DNA from: Chloroflexota bacterium
GTDB taxonomy: Bacteria > Chloroflexota > Anaerolineae > Aggregatilineales > J027
Assembly (NCBI GenBank): GCA_013112715.1
Contig: JABFGB010000025.1
Span: forward strand, 41,238-105,237
Direction: 5' to 3'
DNA: 64,000 nt
A program made the translations under genes and the position numbers. Shown one piece after another: positions 44,390-53,235 of this stretch. Below the pieces are notes generated by a model. The model made no database searches and was not told where the DNA came from. It saw nothing but the letters and a program-made list of their open reading frames with translations. The first letter of the stretch is position 1; every line of letters starts with the position of its first letter.

Positions 44390-44470
44390 TCTGTCAAAAA
44401 TCCGCTTGAACTACATACTCCGCCGATTGACTCATCGTACTAAGTTCGACTCCCGCAACTAGCTCTCCTT
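44390..44470 (-). pseudogene. Remnant of a DsrE-family gene
   Basis: About 25 codons remain: ELVAGVELSTMSQSAEYVVQAD, aligned with ELKLVAGVKLGTMSQLAKCVVQAD of the copy at 11173. Stops lie on both sides in the same reading. It precedes the small membrane protein gene just as in the 11-kb locus, so the pair was duplicated as one block. Confidence 0.7.
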
Positions 44471-44494
44471 AAAATCTCACGGTTATCAAGACTG

Positions 44495-45424
44495 CTACTC
44501 TACGCTGCAACCACCTGCTTGATTTGGTGACCCCGGTATCGGCCCCACTTGTAGGGCGATCTCGTAGGCCGATTGCCCACTCGAATACCCTGCACCTAAT
44601 ACCGTGACGGGATCAAGGTCTGACCAAGCGGTGCCTTGCGACTCAAAATAGGCCGCGAGAGTGATGTAGGTATCCTGAAAAGCATAGCTATTGAAGATAA
44701 GGGCTGCATCGTACATCTCGGATGCGGTTGCCCCTTGTGCAGCCAAAAGTTCAAGCAAGCCTAAGAGAGCCATACCGTGATTACAGTCCGGGTAGGCGGT
44801 GTGGTTGCCACAGCAAGGGCGGAAAATGGTTTCGGCGACTTGATAAACCAAATCTTGCTGTGCAGAGGTCAGCTTAATCAACTCGGCGCTGTTATAAAGG
44901 TCAATCGCATTTCTTCTGCCAAGCGTCCACCCGCCGGTTGAAGCATAGTTATCAAGCGGTACCTCGGCAGCAAATTGCATCATTGGCCCTTCATCCAGAA
45001 CCTTGCTGTGCTGCGTCAAACCGAGTGCCCAGAGGACATTTGTCCAGAACTGAATATTGTCAGGAGTAAGCGTGATGTGTTGAAGGGTGTCGTGTAAGAG
45101 GATTTCTTGCTGCTTGTCACTCAGATCGCCAATCAGGTTTTGGTAGGCAATTAAGTCAATCGCGCCTGCATCCACCAGTTTTTGGCCTATATCACCCCAT
45201 ACTACATTAATTGTGGTACCTGATGGTGGAGCGACTTGGTTGTTTAATTCGGCGTAGGTGAAATTTTGTCCGATAGGTGTTGGGGTAGAGGTCAGGACTG
45301 GCTCCGAGTAACTGTGTGTTTGGCCGAGTTGAAAGAAATTCAACTCCTGTCCTAATTTAACCACTAGGATCCATAGGCTCATTATTCCTATAAATACCTC
45401 AAATCCCCAAATGGCTTTTCTCAC
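44495..45424 (-). CDS. Anchored exoprotein with RPCCGNHT...DCNHG motif
   Basis: 309 residues: one N-terminal membrane helix, a Thr/Pro linker, then a helical globular domain. The conserved-looking segment ETIFRPCCGNHTAYPDCNHG followed by MALLGLLELLAAQGA combines three cysteines and three histidines and looks like a metal or cofactor site. A second Cys pair sits at the C-terminal GGCSVE. I cannot name the family with certainty. It lies between two metal-related clusters. Confidence 0.65.
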   Translation of the reverse strand: MRKAIWGFEVFIGIMSLWILVVKLGQELNFFQLGQTHSYSEPVLTSTPTPIGQNFTYAELNNQVAPPSGTTINVVWGDIGQKLVDAGAIDLIAYQNLIGDLSDKQQEILLHDTLQHITLTPDNIQFWTNVLWALGLTQHSKVLDEGPMMQFAAEVPLDNYASTGGWTLGRRNAIDLYNSAELIKLTSAQQDLVYQVAETIFRPCCGNHTAYPDCNHGMALLGLLELLAAQGATASEMYDAALIFNSYAFQDTYITLAAYFESQGTAWSDLDPVTVLGAGYSSGQSAYEIALQVGPIPGSPNQAGGCSVE

Positions 45425-45583
45425 TTTGTTTTCTCCTAATTGCCTTTTGCCTCACAAATGTGGTCTTGTGAGCCGTACTCCGACCACTTTGCTGACATGA
45501 TGATTTCATTATTTTTGCGAGAGATCAAAACCGTATTGTGCTGCACTGTTCAGATGCCAAATAGAATCAGAGTCGTACCCAAG

Positions 45584-45895
45584 CTATTGAAGCATCTCAA
45601 CAACTTTTTCAGGGGGGTTATCTAAGCAACCATAGAGTCCGCTAATCTCGTGCAAGTCTGTATCAACACTCTCCATCTTGCTGAGTTTGGCAAGGCATTT
45701 AGTCAAGTAAATATTCAATAGCTGGGTGATTACTATCGAGAGTGCTGATTCAATTGTTTGGATACGTTTAATGACTTCAATGCAAGAATCCCCTTGCTCA
45801 AACATCAAAATACATTCTTTAAGAGCCTCTCCCTGAAGACGTAATTGATGGGCTAGCAATTCTTTATCTGAGCAATGGAGATGGGTCTTTTTCAT
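45584..45895 (-). CDS. CsoR/RcnR-like (DUF156) regulator with altered metal site
   Basis: 103 residues, all-helical. The core follows CsoR: LLAHQLRLQGEALKECILMFEQGDSCIEVIKRIQTIESAL, then LLNIYLTKCL. The Cu(I) site of CsoR is Cys-His-Cys; here the two cysteines (DSC, KC) are kept, but the His of the HxxxC motif is Tyr (IYLTKC). It may sense another metal or a persulfide, as CstR does with its two cysteines (inference). Three copper/redox palindromes lie between it and the YHS gene. Confidence 0.7.
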   Translation of the reverse strand: MKKTHLHCSDKELLAHQLRLQGEALKECILMFEQGDSCIEVIKRIQTIESALSIVITQLLNIYLTKCLAKLSKMESVDTDLHEISGLYGCLDNPPEKVVEMLQ

Positions 45896-45948
45896 AGCAT
45901 CTGATTCCCTCTGCTTTTAATTTAGCGGAACAAACAGATGCTTGATAG

Positions 45949-45960
45949 GGCAATATGGCT
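45949..45960. promoter_or_regulatory. Copper/redox palindrome, copy 9
   Basis: GGCAATATGGCT preceded by GATA; 53 bp upstream of the CsoR-like gene. Confidence 0.45.
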
Positions 45961-45971
45961 TAGGGCGCATA

Positions 45972-45983
45972 CGCAAAATTGCC
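45972..45983. promoter_or_regulatory. Copper/redox palindrome, copy 10
   Basis: CGCAAAATTGCC flanked by ATA and TAT; its centre is 23 bp from copy 9, about two helical turns. Confidence 0.45.
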
Positions 45984-46035
45984 TATAGGCAGCAAATCTT
46001 TTAGATCTGACTCTACTAAAGCAGATATGAAAGCA

Positions 46036-46047
46036 AGCCATATGGCG
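46036..46047. promoter_or_regulatory. Copper/redox palindrome, copy 11
   Basis: AGCCATATGGCG, symmetric apart from its outermost pair; 94 bp upstream of the YHS gene and 64 bp from copy 10, about six helical turns. Confidence 0.5.
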
Positions 46048-46141
46048 CAGTAATGAGGGGTAGGATGGCTCTGCTTGGCAAATATTTAAGCACGTATAAT
46101 TAATTGATAAATACTGTCGTTCTAACGAAAGGGAAGCCTCA

Positions 46142-46324
46142 ATGCGTGTTATTGACCCAGTGTGTAAGATGGAAATAGAGTCCAAAGAAGCGGCTGGTCA
46201 ATCGGAACATCAAGGACAAACCTACTATTTTTGCTCAGTCGGCTGCAAAAAAACCTTCGACAAGGACCCGGCGCAATATGTTGGGACTCATCACGAACAC
46301 GGTAGCCATCACTCCCACAAGTGA
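46142..46324 (+). CDS. Stand-alone YHS-domain protein with His tail
   Basis: 60 residues: the YHS metal-binding motif (VIDPVCKMEIE, YYFCSVGCKKTF) followed by a His-rich tail (HHEHGSHHSHK). Likely a small cytosolic copper-binding protein or chaperone. AAAGGGAAG precedes the start. The same domain is fused to the ABC ATPase at 19846. Confidence 0.85.
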   Translation: MRVIDPVCKMEIESKEAAGQSEHQGQTYYFCSVGCKKTFDKDPAQYVGTHHEHGSHHSHK

Positions 46325-46343
46325 ACTGAAGATCAAATGGCTT

Positions 46344-46376
46344 CTTCGGGGTGTAAGAAAAGATGACACCCCGAAG
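46344..46376. terminator. Bidirectional terminator
   Basis: CTTCGGGGTGT (46344-46354) pairs perfectly with ACACCCCGAAG (46366-46376) around an 11-base loop, between the convergent YHS gene and the NarL-type kinase gene. Confidence 0.75.
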
Positions 46377-46378
46377 AT

Positions 46379-47998
46379 TTATCGGTTAAAATCTTGAAGG
46401 GATGTTGTGGTAATAGGTAGCTGGATGGTAATGGTTGTGCCGCCGTTCGGTACCGATACAATCTGGAGATGAGCGCCAATCAAAGCCGCTCGCTCATACA
46501 TACCCATAATGCCAAAGTGTCTGTTGCCGGAGCGGGTAATCTCGCTTGGATGCTGCGGTGCAGAAAAACCATGCCCGTTATCTCGGACAGAAATGATCAC
46601 TTTGTCGTCCGCAAAACTCACCAAGATCCAAACACGGTCTGCACCACTATGCTGCCAAGCATTGTTTAATGCTTCTTGAGCGATACGGTACAGGACAATT
46701 TCTTGCTCTGTGGAAAGGCGGCGAGGTATCCCTTGCTTCTCAAATTGGATAGCCATTTGATCATCTAGGTCAAGATCGCGTGCCAACATTTGCAGTGCTG
46801 AAGCTAATCCCAACTGTTCAAGAGAAACAGGGCGTAAAGCTCTGACGATACGCCGCAGGTCTTCGATACTTTGAGTAATATTCGCTCTTGTCTCGCTCAT
46901 CAGGGTTGCCGCTTCCGGGTCGTCCGAAAGAAAAGGTTTCAACATCTGAACTTGATGGTTGAGTGCCACTAGCGCCTGCGCGGTCTGATCATGCAATTCG
47001 CGTGCCAATCTCAGGCGTTCCTCTTCTTGAGCACGGGTAACCGCCCCAATGTAATTGTGCATTTCCGCTTGGGCTGACCGGATGCGCTGTACCATATTTC
47101 GAAGCGTGGCATGGAGCCGTTGAATCTCCTCAATTCCACCAACCTCAGGTTCAATGGCATCATAATTGCCCCAATCCAAACTGGTTGCCTGCCGTTCAAG
47201 GTGCTGTAACGGACGGACAACCTTGCGGATACCAACCCCGACTAGCAACAGAGTCAGAAGGAGACCGGGAACCAACACCAATGGTGCAGCTTGAGAGTAG
47301 CGCATTAAGGGGCTTAGTTCTTTTTGCCAATTTTCTTCCTGTACCAACCGCCACTCCGTTTGAGGGACAGATGCTGAAACGACAATGCTGTCCTCATCAG
47401 GGTGCGCTGCGGTCCTGCCAATTAAGTCTGGATCGTTGTGATAAAGAAATTTATTATCCGCATCAAGAATGTAAGCAAATGAATAGGTTTTGCTATGCAA
47501 ACTAGCGAGCATTTCCGCTACTGGGAGCGAGTGCAAGGAAACAAGACCCACCGCCGAATTGCCATCAACTTTAGCAAGGATAGCGATGTATAACTCGGGT
47601 TTATTTGGGGCTAACAAGGGAACAAAGGGGCTATTGGAGGTAGTGTTAAAGACTTCCTGAAATGCGGCTGTATCTATGACGGCTCTATCGTCGACGACGG
47701 ATACCTCTCCATTTTTGACCTCAGCTATACCTCCATCAAAGAGTATCTCTAGTTCTGGTAAAGCAGTGGAAGAAGGGCTTTCCAACCACATTTGTAGAAT
47801 TGTCTGGCGCTGGTCCAATTGACGGGAGAGGTTGTTGGCTATACCCGGTATAATGCGTTTATGATGTTCAACCAGTGTTTCCCGCATGGTACGCTGGTGT
47901 AAGGTAATACTGCCAAAGGCAATGCCTACCAGCAATACCAAGAGTGGCAAGACTAGAAAAACAAAGAGTTGTGGGGAGGAATCAGTGAGACGTTTCAT
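46379..47998 (-). CDS. NarL-type sensor histidine kinase
   Basis: About 539 residues: two membrane helices around a Cache-like extracytoplasmic sensor, HAMP, HisKA_3 with H336 (ARELHDQTAQALVAL) and HATPase (IAQEALNNAWQHS, DNGHGFSAP, FGIMGMYERAALIGA). Start taken at the Met of MKRLTDSS (47998), which overlaps the regulator stop by 17 bases; no clear ribosome site, so translational coupling is likely. Paralogue of the orphan kinase at 26098. Confidence 0.9.
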   Translation of the reverse strand: MKRLTDSSPQLFVFLVLPLLVLLVGIAFGSITLHQRTMRETLVEHHKRIIPGIANNLSRQLDQRQTILQMWLESPSSTALPELEILFDGGIAEVKNGEVSVVDDRAVIDTAAFQEVFNTTSNSPFVPLLAPNKPELYIAILAKVDGNSAVGLVSLHSLPVAEMLASLHSKTYSFAYILDADNKFLYHNDPDLIGRTAAHPDEDSIVVSASVPQTEWRLVQEENWQKELSPLMRYSQAAPLVLVPGLLLTLLLVGVGIRKVVRPLQHLERQATSLDWGNYDAIEPEVGGIEEIQRLHATLRNMVQRIRSAQAEMHNYIGAVTRAQEEERLRLARELHDQTAQALVALNHQVQMLKPFLSDDPEAATLMSETRANITQSIEDLRRIVRALRPVSLEQLGLASALQMLARDLDLDDQMAIQFEKQGIPRRLSTEQEIVLYRIAQEALNNAWQHSGADRVWILVSFADDKVIISVRDNGHGFSAPQHPSEITRSGNRHFGIMGMYERAALIGAHLQIVSVPNGGTTITIQLPITTTSLQDFNR

Positions 47999-48656
47999 CG
48001 AGAGATGGCAGATCAAGGAGGCCGAGTTGTGAAGCTTTAACGACAGCTTCGGTACGACTGGCAGCATTCAATTTCTCGAAAATTCGACGGAAGTGACCTT
48101 GTACAGTGCGATCACTAATATCCAGCAACATACCAATTGCCTTATTGGTCAGTCCACGTGTGGCTACTCGCAGGACTTCTAGTTCTCGCTCAGAGAGTGC
48201 TGGGTAAGCAATATCAGGTTTGTGAGAAGCAGTGACGGCTCGCATTAGCTTCGGAATAACATTACGATCCATTACAGATTGCCCCTCGTGAACTGCACGA
48301 ACCGCTTCAACAATTTCCTCCATGTCTGCCGTTTTGAGGATGAAACCATTTACCCCGGCTTCCAGTGCTGCCATGATAAAGGGATCATCATCAAATGCCG
48401 TCAGAATGAGTAGCCCGACTGGCAAGGCCTTAGCCCGTACTTGGCGTGCCACTTCAATTCCATTGTAAATTGGCATTTGAATGTCCAGTACAGCAACGTC
48501 CGGTTGATGCTGTACGATTATTTGAAGGGCGCGTTCACCATTTTCAGCCGTTGCTACAACATCAATGCCAGCCTTTGACAATATCTGTTGAATGCCATGT
48601 CGAACTACTTGATGATCATCTGCGAGGATAACACGGATACTTTTCTCTTCAGCCAT
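47982..48656 (-). CDS. NarL/FixJ-type response regulator
   Basis: 224 residues: receiver with DD (13-14), D58 (VAVLDIQMP) and a LuxR-type HTH (LSERELEVLRVATRGLTNKAIGMLLDISDRTVQGHFRRIFEKL). Start at 48656 with AAGGAGGATCG upstream; the longer frame is spurious. Cognate kinase overlaps downstream. A copper/redox palindrome lies 59 bp upstream. Close paralogue of the orphan regulator at 32770. Confidence 0.93.
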   Translation of the reverse strand: MAEEKSIRVILADDHQVVRHGIQQILSKAGIDVVATAENGERALQIIVQHQPDVAVLDIQMPIYNGIEVARQVRAKALPVGLLILTAFDDDPFIMAALEAGVNGFILKTADMEEIVEAVRAVHEGQSVMDRNVIPKLMRAVTASHKPDIAYPALSERELEVLRVATRGLTNKAIGMLLDISDRTVQGHFRRIFEKLNAASRTEAVVKASQLGLLDLPSLDETSH

Positions 48657-48715
48657 TCGATCCTCCTTGTAGTAAATCAATTTAAGTGTACGATGCAAAC
48701 ACCTGCCTGTATACC

Positions 48716-48727
48716 CGCCAAATCGCC
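48716..48727. promoter_or_regulatory. Copper/redox palindrome, copy 12
   Basis: CGCCAAATCGCC flanked by ATA and TATT, between divergent genes: 59 bp from the response regulator and 81 bp from the gene at 48809. Confidence 0.5.
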
Positions 48728-48808
48728 TATTTAGTCTACGCTGAATATCGCTGGTGGACACTCTTAAAACCTGTAAACTAGCAGGTAAAAAGTATAAGGT
48801 GCTGATCA

Positions 48809-49165
48809 ATGGGCTATGAAATAACTGTCCTGTGCTCACCATCGGCTACTGTAGCGCAAGTCGCTGAAAGGTTAAGAGTAGCCGGATTTCGCGTAAATCA
48901 GTCTTTTAATTTGCAGGTAGCTTCTCGAATGGACGCTACATGTAATTGTCCGCATCATGGCACGGCAACATGTACCTGTCAGGTGGCGGTGCTGCTGGTT
49001 TATGATGCCCTTGGACATGCACCGCTGACGCTACTGATACACGGTCACGAAGGTCAGAGTTTAATTCTTGTTCCTGACAACTTGGCAACTGACCTAGACT
49101 TACAAGCAGATGTATTTGAAAGTCTTTTTCAGTTCGATCTCACACCTGAGGGGGAAACAACGTAA
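48809..49165 (+). CDS. Small Cys/His-rich protein of unknown family
   Basis: 118 residues. The N-terminal part (VLCSPSATVAQVAERLRVAGFRV) has the beta-alpha pattern of a ferredoxin-like fold; the middle holds a dense metal-binding-like motif CNCPHHGTATCTC with four cysteines and two histidines in 13 residues; the C-terminal part is acidic. It is divergent from the NarL-type regulator and shares its palindrome, so it is probably a regulon member binding metal. No family recognised. Confidence 0.65.
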   Translation: MGYEITVLCSPSATVAQVAERLRVAGFRVNQSFNLQVASRMDATCNCPHHGTATCTCQVAVLLVYDALGHAPLTLLIHGHEGQSLILVPDNLATDLDLQADVFESLFQFDLTPEGETT

Positions 49166-49444
49166 TTTATGCCAATAAATGCTCATAGGGGCTTTCCTCC
49201 GGAAGGTACTACCGAGTGTGAGTTTTTCGTTGTGCTACACATACATTGCACACAGCTTGTCTGAATCAATCAGGGTCTTGCTCGATCATTTATGTTTTGT
49301 TTCAAATCAAACTCCTGTTTAGGTAGGTTCGATTCAATTGATAATGCTATGGTAAGCCTCGGCAGGGTAAGTTGAGCACGCCATTTTGCCTATCCCCACT
49401 ACGCCTCTTAACGCTTATCCACTTTAAATAGGGATGATAACTTA
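49166..49444. other. Gene-free stretch up to the IS630 element
   Basis: No gene. It holds the copper/redox palindrome copy 13 (49379-49390). The palindrome was probably the upstream region of the second copA before the IS630 insertion. Confidence 0.4.
49379..49390. promoter_or_regulatory. Copper/redox palindrome, copy 13
   Basis: CGCCATTTTGCC, followed by TATCC (reverse GGCAAAATGGCG). If the IS630 element is removed, it lies about 90-120 bp upstream of the second copA. Confidence 0.5.
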
Positions 49445-49461
49445 GTGCTTCATCTCATAAG

Positions 49462-49998
49462 TCAAGCGGATTTACGCCAGTGATAAGGTTTAGGATGGTT
49501 GTTCCAATAGGCAGTGGCGAGTTCAAGGGCCGACCGGAGTTGAGCCACCTCGTCAAAACAGCGACCCTTAAGGGCAAGGGCACGCAGGGTTTTCCACCAA
49601 GGTTCAATGAGATTGAGCCAAGGGGAGTAGGTGGGCATAAATAGGAAAGCGACGCGGGGATGCGCCAGTGCCCACAGGCGGACATCCAAGGTTTTGTGAA
49701 TCGAGAGGTTGTCTAAAATCAAGACGAGATCGCCAACGGGCCAGGTGTGGATCAGCTGGTCAAGCAGGTCAAGGAAGGCGGCGGTATCGCGGCGGTGCGC
49801 GGTGCGGGTGAGGACTTGCCCGGTGGCGGGTTCAAATGCCCCAAAAACCCACGTATAGCCGCGTCCACCATAGTCAGGGGCCACTGGCGGACGCTGGCCT
49901 TTTGGGGTCAGGCGCGTCGTGGGATAGGTGCGTGCCCCAATGACGCCCATCTCATCTAGGCATAAGACGGTGGTGTTGGGCGGCGGGCTTTGATACAT
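49462..49998 (-). CDS. IS630 transposase, DDE catalytic half
   Basis: 178 residues of the DDE superfamily endonuclease: first Asp in VLCLDEMG, second in LVLILDNLSIHKT, final Glu in PTYSPWLNLIEPWWK. The N-terminal half is in another frame just upstream, separated by a stop. In the -1 frame the two join at the A5G5 run (50014-50023), giving [13 protein letters not shown]. Confidence 0.88.
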   Translation of the reverse strand: MYQSPPPNTTVLCLDEMGVIGARTYPTTRLTPKGQRPPVAPDYGGRGYTWVFGAFEPATGQVLTRTAHRRDTAAFLDLLDQLIHTWPVGDLVLILDNLSIHKTLDVRLWALAHPRVAFLFMPTYSPWLNLIEPWWKTLRALALKGRCFDEVAQLRSALELATAYWNNHPKPYHWRKSA

Positions 49999-50003
49999 CT
50001 GAA

Positions 50004-50510
50004 TTATCGCCCCCTTTTTACCGCAAACTGCGGGTCAGGGCGCTCCGTAAAATAAGTCTGTTCTTGATACCAGCGCAAGCCTTCCGCCTCCAACACCCGT
50101 GCCAACTGCGCTCGGGAGATGGCGATGCCTAAAGTGCCATTCACATACGCCGTCAGCCGATCCAGCGTCCATGCCCCAAACGGCAACCCCAACGCTTGGG
50201 GATGCGTGCGGGCCGTTGCAATCAACTCGCCCCGTGCCGCTTGGCTATATTTCAGGGGTCGCCCGCGGCCTGCCGCATCGCCTAATCCCGCCAGCCCCTC
50301 CGCGTTGAACCGTTTGACCCACCGTGCCACCGTGTCTGGGTCACAGCCTAACGCTTGGGCGATCTCGAATGTCCCGCGTCCCGCATACTTCATCAAGATG
50401 ATTGCCACTCGTTCCGCCAGCCGTTTTTCGGTGCGTCTTGCCCGATTCAACCGTTGCAACTCGGCTAGTTCTTCCTCACTTATGGCCCGTAAGGCGATAG
50501 ATCGTCCCAT
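50004..50510 (-). CDS. IS630 transposase, helix-turn-helix half
   Basis: 168 residues: an HTH of the homeodomain-like type ([26 protein letters not shown]) followed by a winged-helix-like domain ([13 protein letters not shown]). It stops with KRGR six bases before the DDE frame. The full transposase probably needs a -1 shift on the A5G5 run or else has lost one base. Confidence 0.85.
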   Translation of the reverse strand: MGRSIALRAISEEELAELQRLNRARRTEKRLAERVAIILMKYAGRGTFEIAQALGCDPDTVARWVKRFNAEGLAGLGDAAGRGRPLKYSQAARGELIATARTHPQALGLPFGAWTLDRLTAYVNGTLGIAISRAQLARVLEAEGLRWYQEQTYFTERPDPQFAVKRGR

Positions 50511-50637
50511 TGCTCACCTCCTCCCCTATTCTACTCTTTCTCCGTTTTACTTACGAGATGAAGCACTTAGAAGGGCTACTGGATTAGCTGCCTTATATAA
50601 ACGCAGCATGAAACCAATCATAAAGGGAAAGAAATCG

Positions 50638-53079
50638 GTGAGCACTCAAACGATCACATTACCTGTCATCGGCATGACCTGTGCAAGCTGTGCGGCAACC
50701 ATTGAGCGCAGCGTCCGCAAATTGCAAGGAATTCAGCAGGCCGATGTTAATTTCGCGGCGGAACGGATCAACCTTACATATGATGATGCGAAGGTCAGAA
50801 TTACGGATATAGCTCAACGTATACACCAAGCTGGCTATGTTGTCCCCGGAGAGAAACTAGAGCTTGCTATCATCGGCATGACCTGTGCAAGTTGTATTTC
50901 TACTGTGACACGTACTCTTAGAAATGTGGCAGGAGTGACAGAAGCGATTGTTAGCTTTGCATCTGAGCGTGCATCTGTCACGCTGCAACCGGGTGTGCAG
51001 CCTGAAGCCCTAATTGTGGCGCTCGAGAAGGCGGGATATGGGGCAGTGCTAGCATCCAATGAAGAAGAGCTTCAGGATGCTGAACAGCAAGCGCGTGAAG
51101 CCGAAATGCGTCACCAGATGAAACGACTGGTGATCGGTACGCTGTTTACTGTTCCACTCTTTATACTCACCATGCTACGAGACTTTGGAGCGCTGGGAAT
51201 GATCGAACACTTAGCAGGCTTTAATGTGCTGCTGCTGGCGCTTGCGACCCCCGTTCAGTTCTACGTAGGTTGGGATTATTATACCGGCGGGTACAAAGCC
51301 CTTCGCAATCGAGCCGCTAATATGGATTTACTGGTGGCATTGGGCACAACTGTAGCCTACATTTACAGTGTGCTGGTACTGCTGAAGCTCCTACCGGGTC
51401 ATGTCTACTTTGAAACAGCTGCCGTCATTGTCGTGCTGATTGTACTAGGGAAACTCTTAGAAGCACGCGCCAAGGGACGCGCCAGCGAAGCCATCAAGAA
51501 GCTCATGGGACTCCAAGCTAAAGTTGCTCGAATAGAACATGATGGTATTGAAGTTGATATTCCAGTTGAACAGGTCAAGGTCAAAGATATTGTAATCGTT
51601 CGTCCCGGTGAAAAAATTCCGGTTGATGGCGTTGTTTCGCACGGACATAGTACCGTAGACGAAAGCATGATTACAGGGGAAAGTCTGCCTGTGGATAAAG
51701 CACCGGGCGATACTATTGTTGGCGCAACCATCAATAAACAGGGCTTGTTAAAATTTGAAGCGACCAAAGTTGGACGTGAAACCGCGCTTGCTCAGATTAT
51801 CCGGCTAGTGGAGCAGGCACAGGGCAGCAAAGCCCCAATTCAAAAGCTGGTTGATCAGGTTTCCGCAGTTTTTGTTCCAGTAGTAATCGCCTTTGCCATA
51901 CTGGTCTTTATCATTTGGCTTGCTGGAACGGGAGATGTAACTGCTGCCACTGTGCGCTTGATTACAATCCTTGTGATTGCTTGCCCCTGCGCGATGGGAT
52001 TGGCAACTCCAACAGCGATCATGGTTGGGATGGGCAAAGGTGCTGAAAATGGCATCCTGTTCAAAAACAGTGAGTCATTGGAACATGCCCATAAACTTTC
52101 AGCAGTGGTGTTGGATAAAACTGGAACCCTGACCAAAGGTGAACCCAGTGTCACCAACATTGTTACCAACCAGCGAGGCCCGCTTAATCCTGAGCAGTTG
52201 CTTATCTTGGCGGCCAGTGCCGAACGCGGCAGTGAACATCCGCTTGGTGAATCAATCGTTCGCGCAGCCCAAGAAGGTGGACTCTCGCTCTATCAGCCTC
52301 AACAGTTTGAATCTATCACCGGACAAGGTATTTATGCCGAAGTTGAAGGCCAAGTGGTTTTGGTAGGCAATGCGAAGTTAATGTTGGGCTATGGCGTTCA
52401 CCTAGATGATATGAAATCGGAGGTCGAAAAGCTTCAGCTCGAAGCAAAAACGGCCATGTGGGTTGCAGTTGACGGTCAAGTGGCTGGCATAATTGCCGTC
52501 GCGGATACCATCAAAGAAGGTTCGATTGAAGCCGTTCAACTAATGCACAATCTTGGCATTACTGTCGTGATGATGACAGGTGACAATCTGGGTACAGCCG
52601 AAGCGATTGCCCGCGAAGTCGGTATTGAACGGATTTTCGCAGAAGTTAAGCCAGAGGAAAAGGCCGCTTATGTCCAAAAACTGCAAGATGAAGGGTATCT
52701 CGTCGGTATGGTCGGTGATGGAATTAATGATGCACCAGCCTTGGCTCAAGCGGATGTAGGAATTGCCATTGGAACAGGGACGGATGTCGCCATTGAAGCT
52801 TCCGATGTGACCTTGATTAGCGGTGACTTACGAGGCGTAACCCGTGCAATTAAGCTGAGCAAGGGAACAATGCGAACAATCCGCGAAAACCTCTTCTGGG
52901 CGTTTGGCTACAACACCATTCTTATCCCGGTTGCAGCAGGAGTGCTGGTTTTGTTCAGTATTGTTCCGGAGTTCTTGCAACAGTTGAATCCTATTCTCGC
53001 GGCGGGGGCAATGGCCTTCAGTTCTGTGAGTGTGGTTGCCAACAGCCTAAGGCTCCGTAGTATTAAGTTGAATATATAG
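50638..53079 (+). CDS. copA: P1B-type copper-exporting ATPase (second copy)
   Basis: 813 residues from the GTG at 50638, chosen for AAAGGGAAAG upstream; the ATG at 50608 is an alternative without a ribosome site. Two HMA domains, both with GMTCASC. CPC in [11 protein letters not shown] (residues 449-451), D493 in [13 protein letters not shown] in SEHPLGE, hinge [14 protein letters not shown]. It exports Cu(I). The frame upstream of 50608 lies in the IS630 element and is not coding. Paralogue of the ATPase at 17293, but with two intact metal-binding domains. Confidence 0.94.
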   Translation: MSTQTITLPVIGMTCASCAATIERSVRKLQGIQQADVNFAAERINLTYDDAKVRITDIAQRIHQAGYVVPGEKLELAIIGMTCASCISTVTRTLRNVAGVTEAIVSFASERASVTLQPGVQPEALIVALEKAGYGAVLASNEEELQDAEQQAREAEMRHQMKRLVIGTLFTVPLFILTMLRDFGALGMIEHLAGFNVLLLALATPVQFYVGWDYYTGGYKALRNRAANMDLLVALGTTVAYIYSVLVLLKLLPGHVYFETAAVIVVLIVLGKLLEARAKGRASEAIKKLMGLQAKVARIEHDGIEVDIPVEQVKVKDIVIVRPGEKIPVDGVVSHGHSTVDESMITGESLPVDKAPGDTIVGATINKQGLLKFEATKVGRETALAQIIRLVEQAQGSKAPIQKLVDQVSAVFVPVVIAFAILVFIIWLAGTGDVTAATVRLITILVIACPCAMGLATPTAIMVGMGKGAENGILFKNSESLEHAHKLSAVVLDKTGTLTKGEPSVTNIVTNQRGPLNPEQLLILAASAERGSEHPLGESIVRAAQEGGLSLYQPQQFESITGQGIYAEVEGQVVLVGNAKLMLGYGVHLDDMKSEVEKLQLEAKTAMWVAVDGQVAGIIAVADTIKEGSIEAVQLMHNLGITVVMMTGDNLGTAEAIAREVGIERIFAEVKPEEKAAYVQKLQDEGYLVGMVGDGINDAPALAQADVGIAIGTGTDVAIEASDVTLISGDLRGVTRAIKLSKGTMRTIRENLFWAFGYNTILIPVAAGVLVLFSIVPEFLQQLNPILAAGAMAFSSVSVVANSLRLRSIKLNI

Positions 53080-53097
53080 ACGGAAGTGTAATCAAGC

Positions 53098-53131
53098 ATG
53101 AGCAAGGTTGCTTTGCCTTGCTCATATTTTT
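53098..53131 (+). terminator. Rho-independent terminator after copA
   Basis: ATGAGCAAGG (53098-53107) pairs perfectly with CCTTGCTCAT (53116-53125), eight-base loop, followed by ATTTTT. Confidence 0.85.
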
Positions 53132-53235
53132 CAAAGACAGGTTTTCGTCTGAGGAATATGGTTACCTGTGTTGCTAGGCATGTATATGGACGAGCAACGT
53201 GAACAAAAATATCCGAATGAAAACGCTCTGCGCGG

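Larger units (their letters stand above)
49445..50566 (-). mobile_element. IS630-family insertion sequence, 1.1 kb
   Basis: Terminal inverted repeats: GTGCTTCATCTCATAAGT (49445-49462) and ACTTACGAGATGAAGCAC (50549-50566) match at 17 of 18 positions. TTA flanks both ends, which includes the TA target duplicated by this family. Inside are two adjacent frames encoding the HTH and DDE halves of the transposase. Confidence 0.88.

Noticed and set aside
50119..50607. Apparent 160-residue N-terminal extension of the second CopA
   Set aside because: It runs antisense through the IS630 transposase; the protein family begins at the first HMA domain, and a ribosome site exists at 50638.
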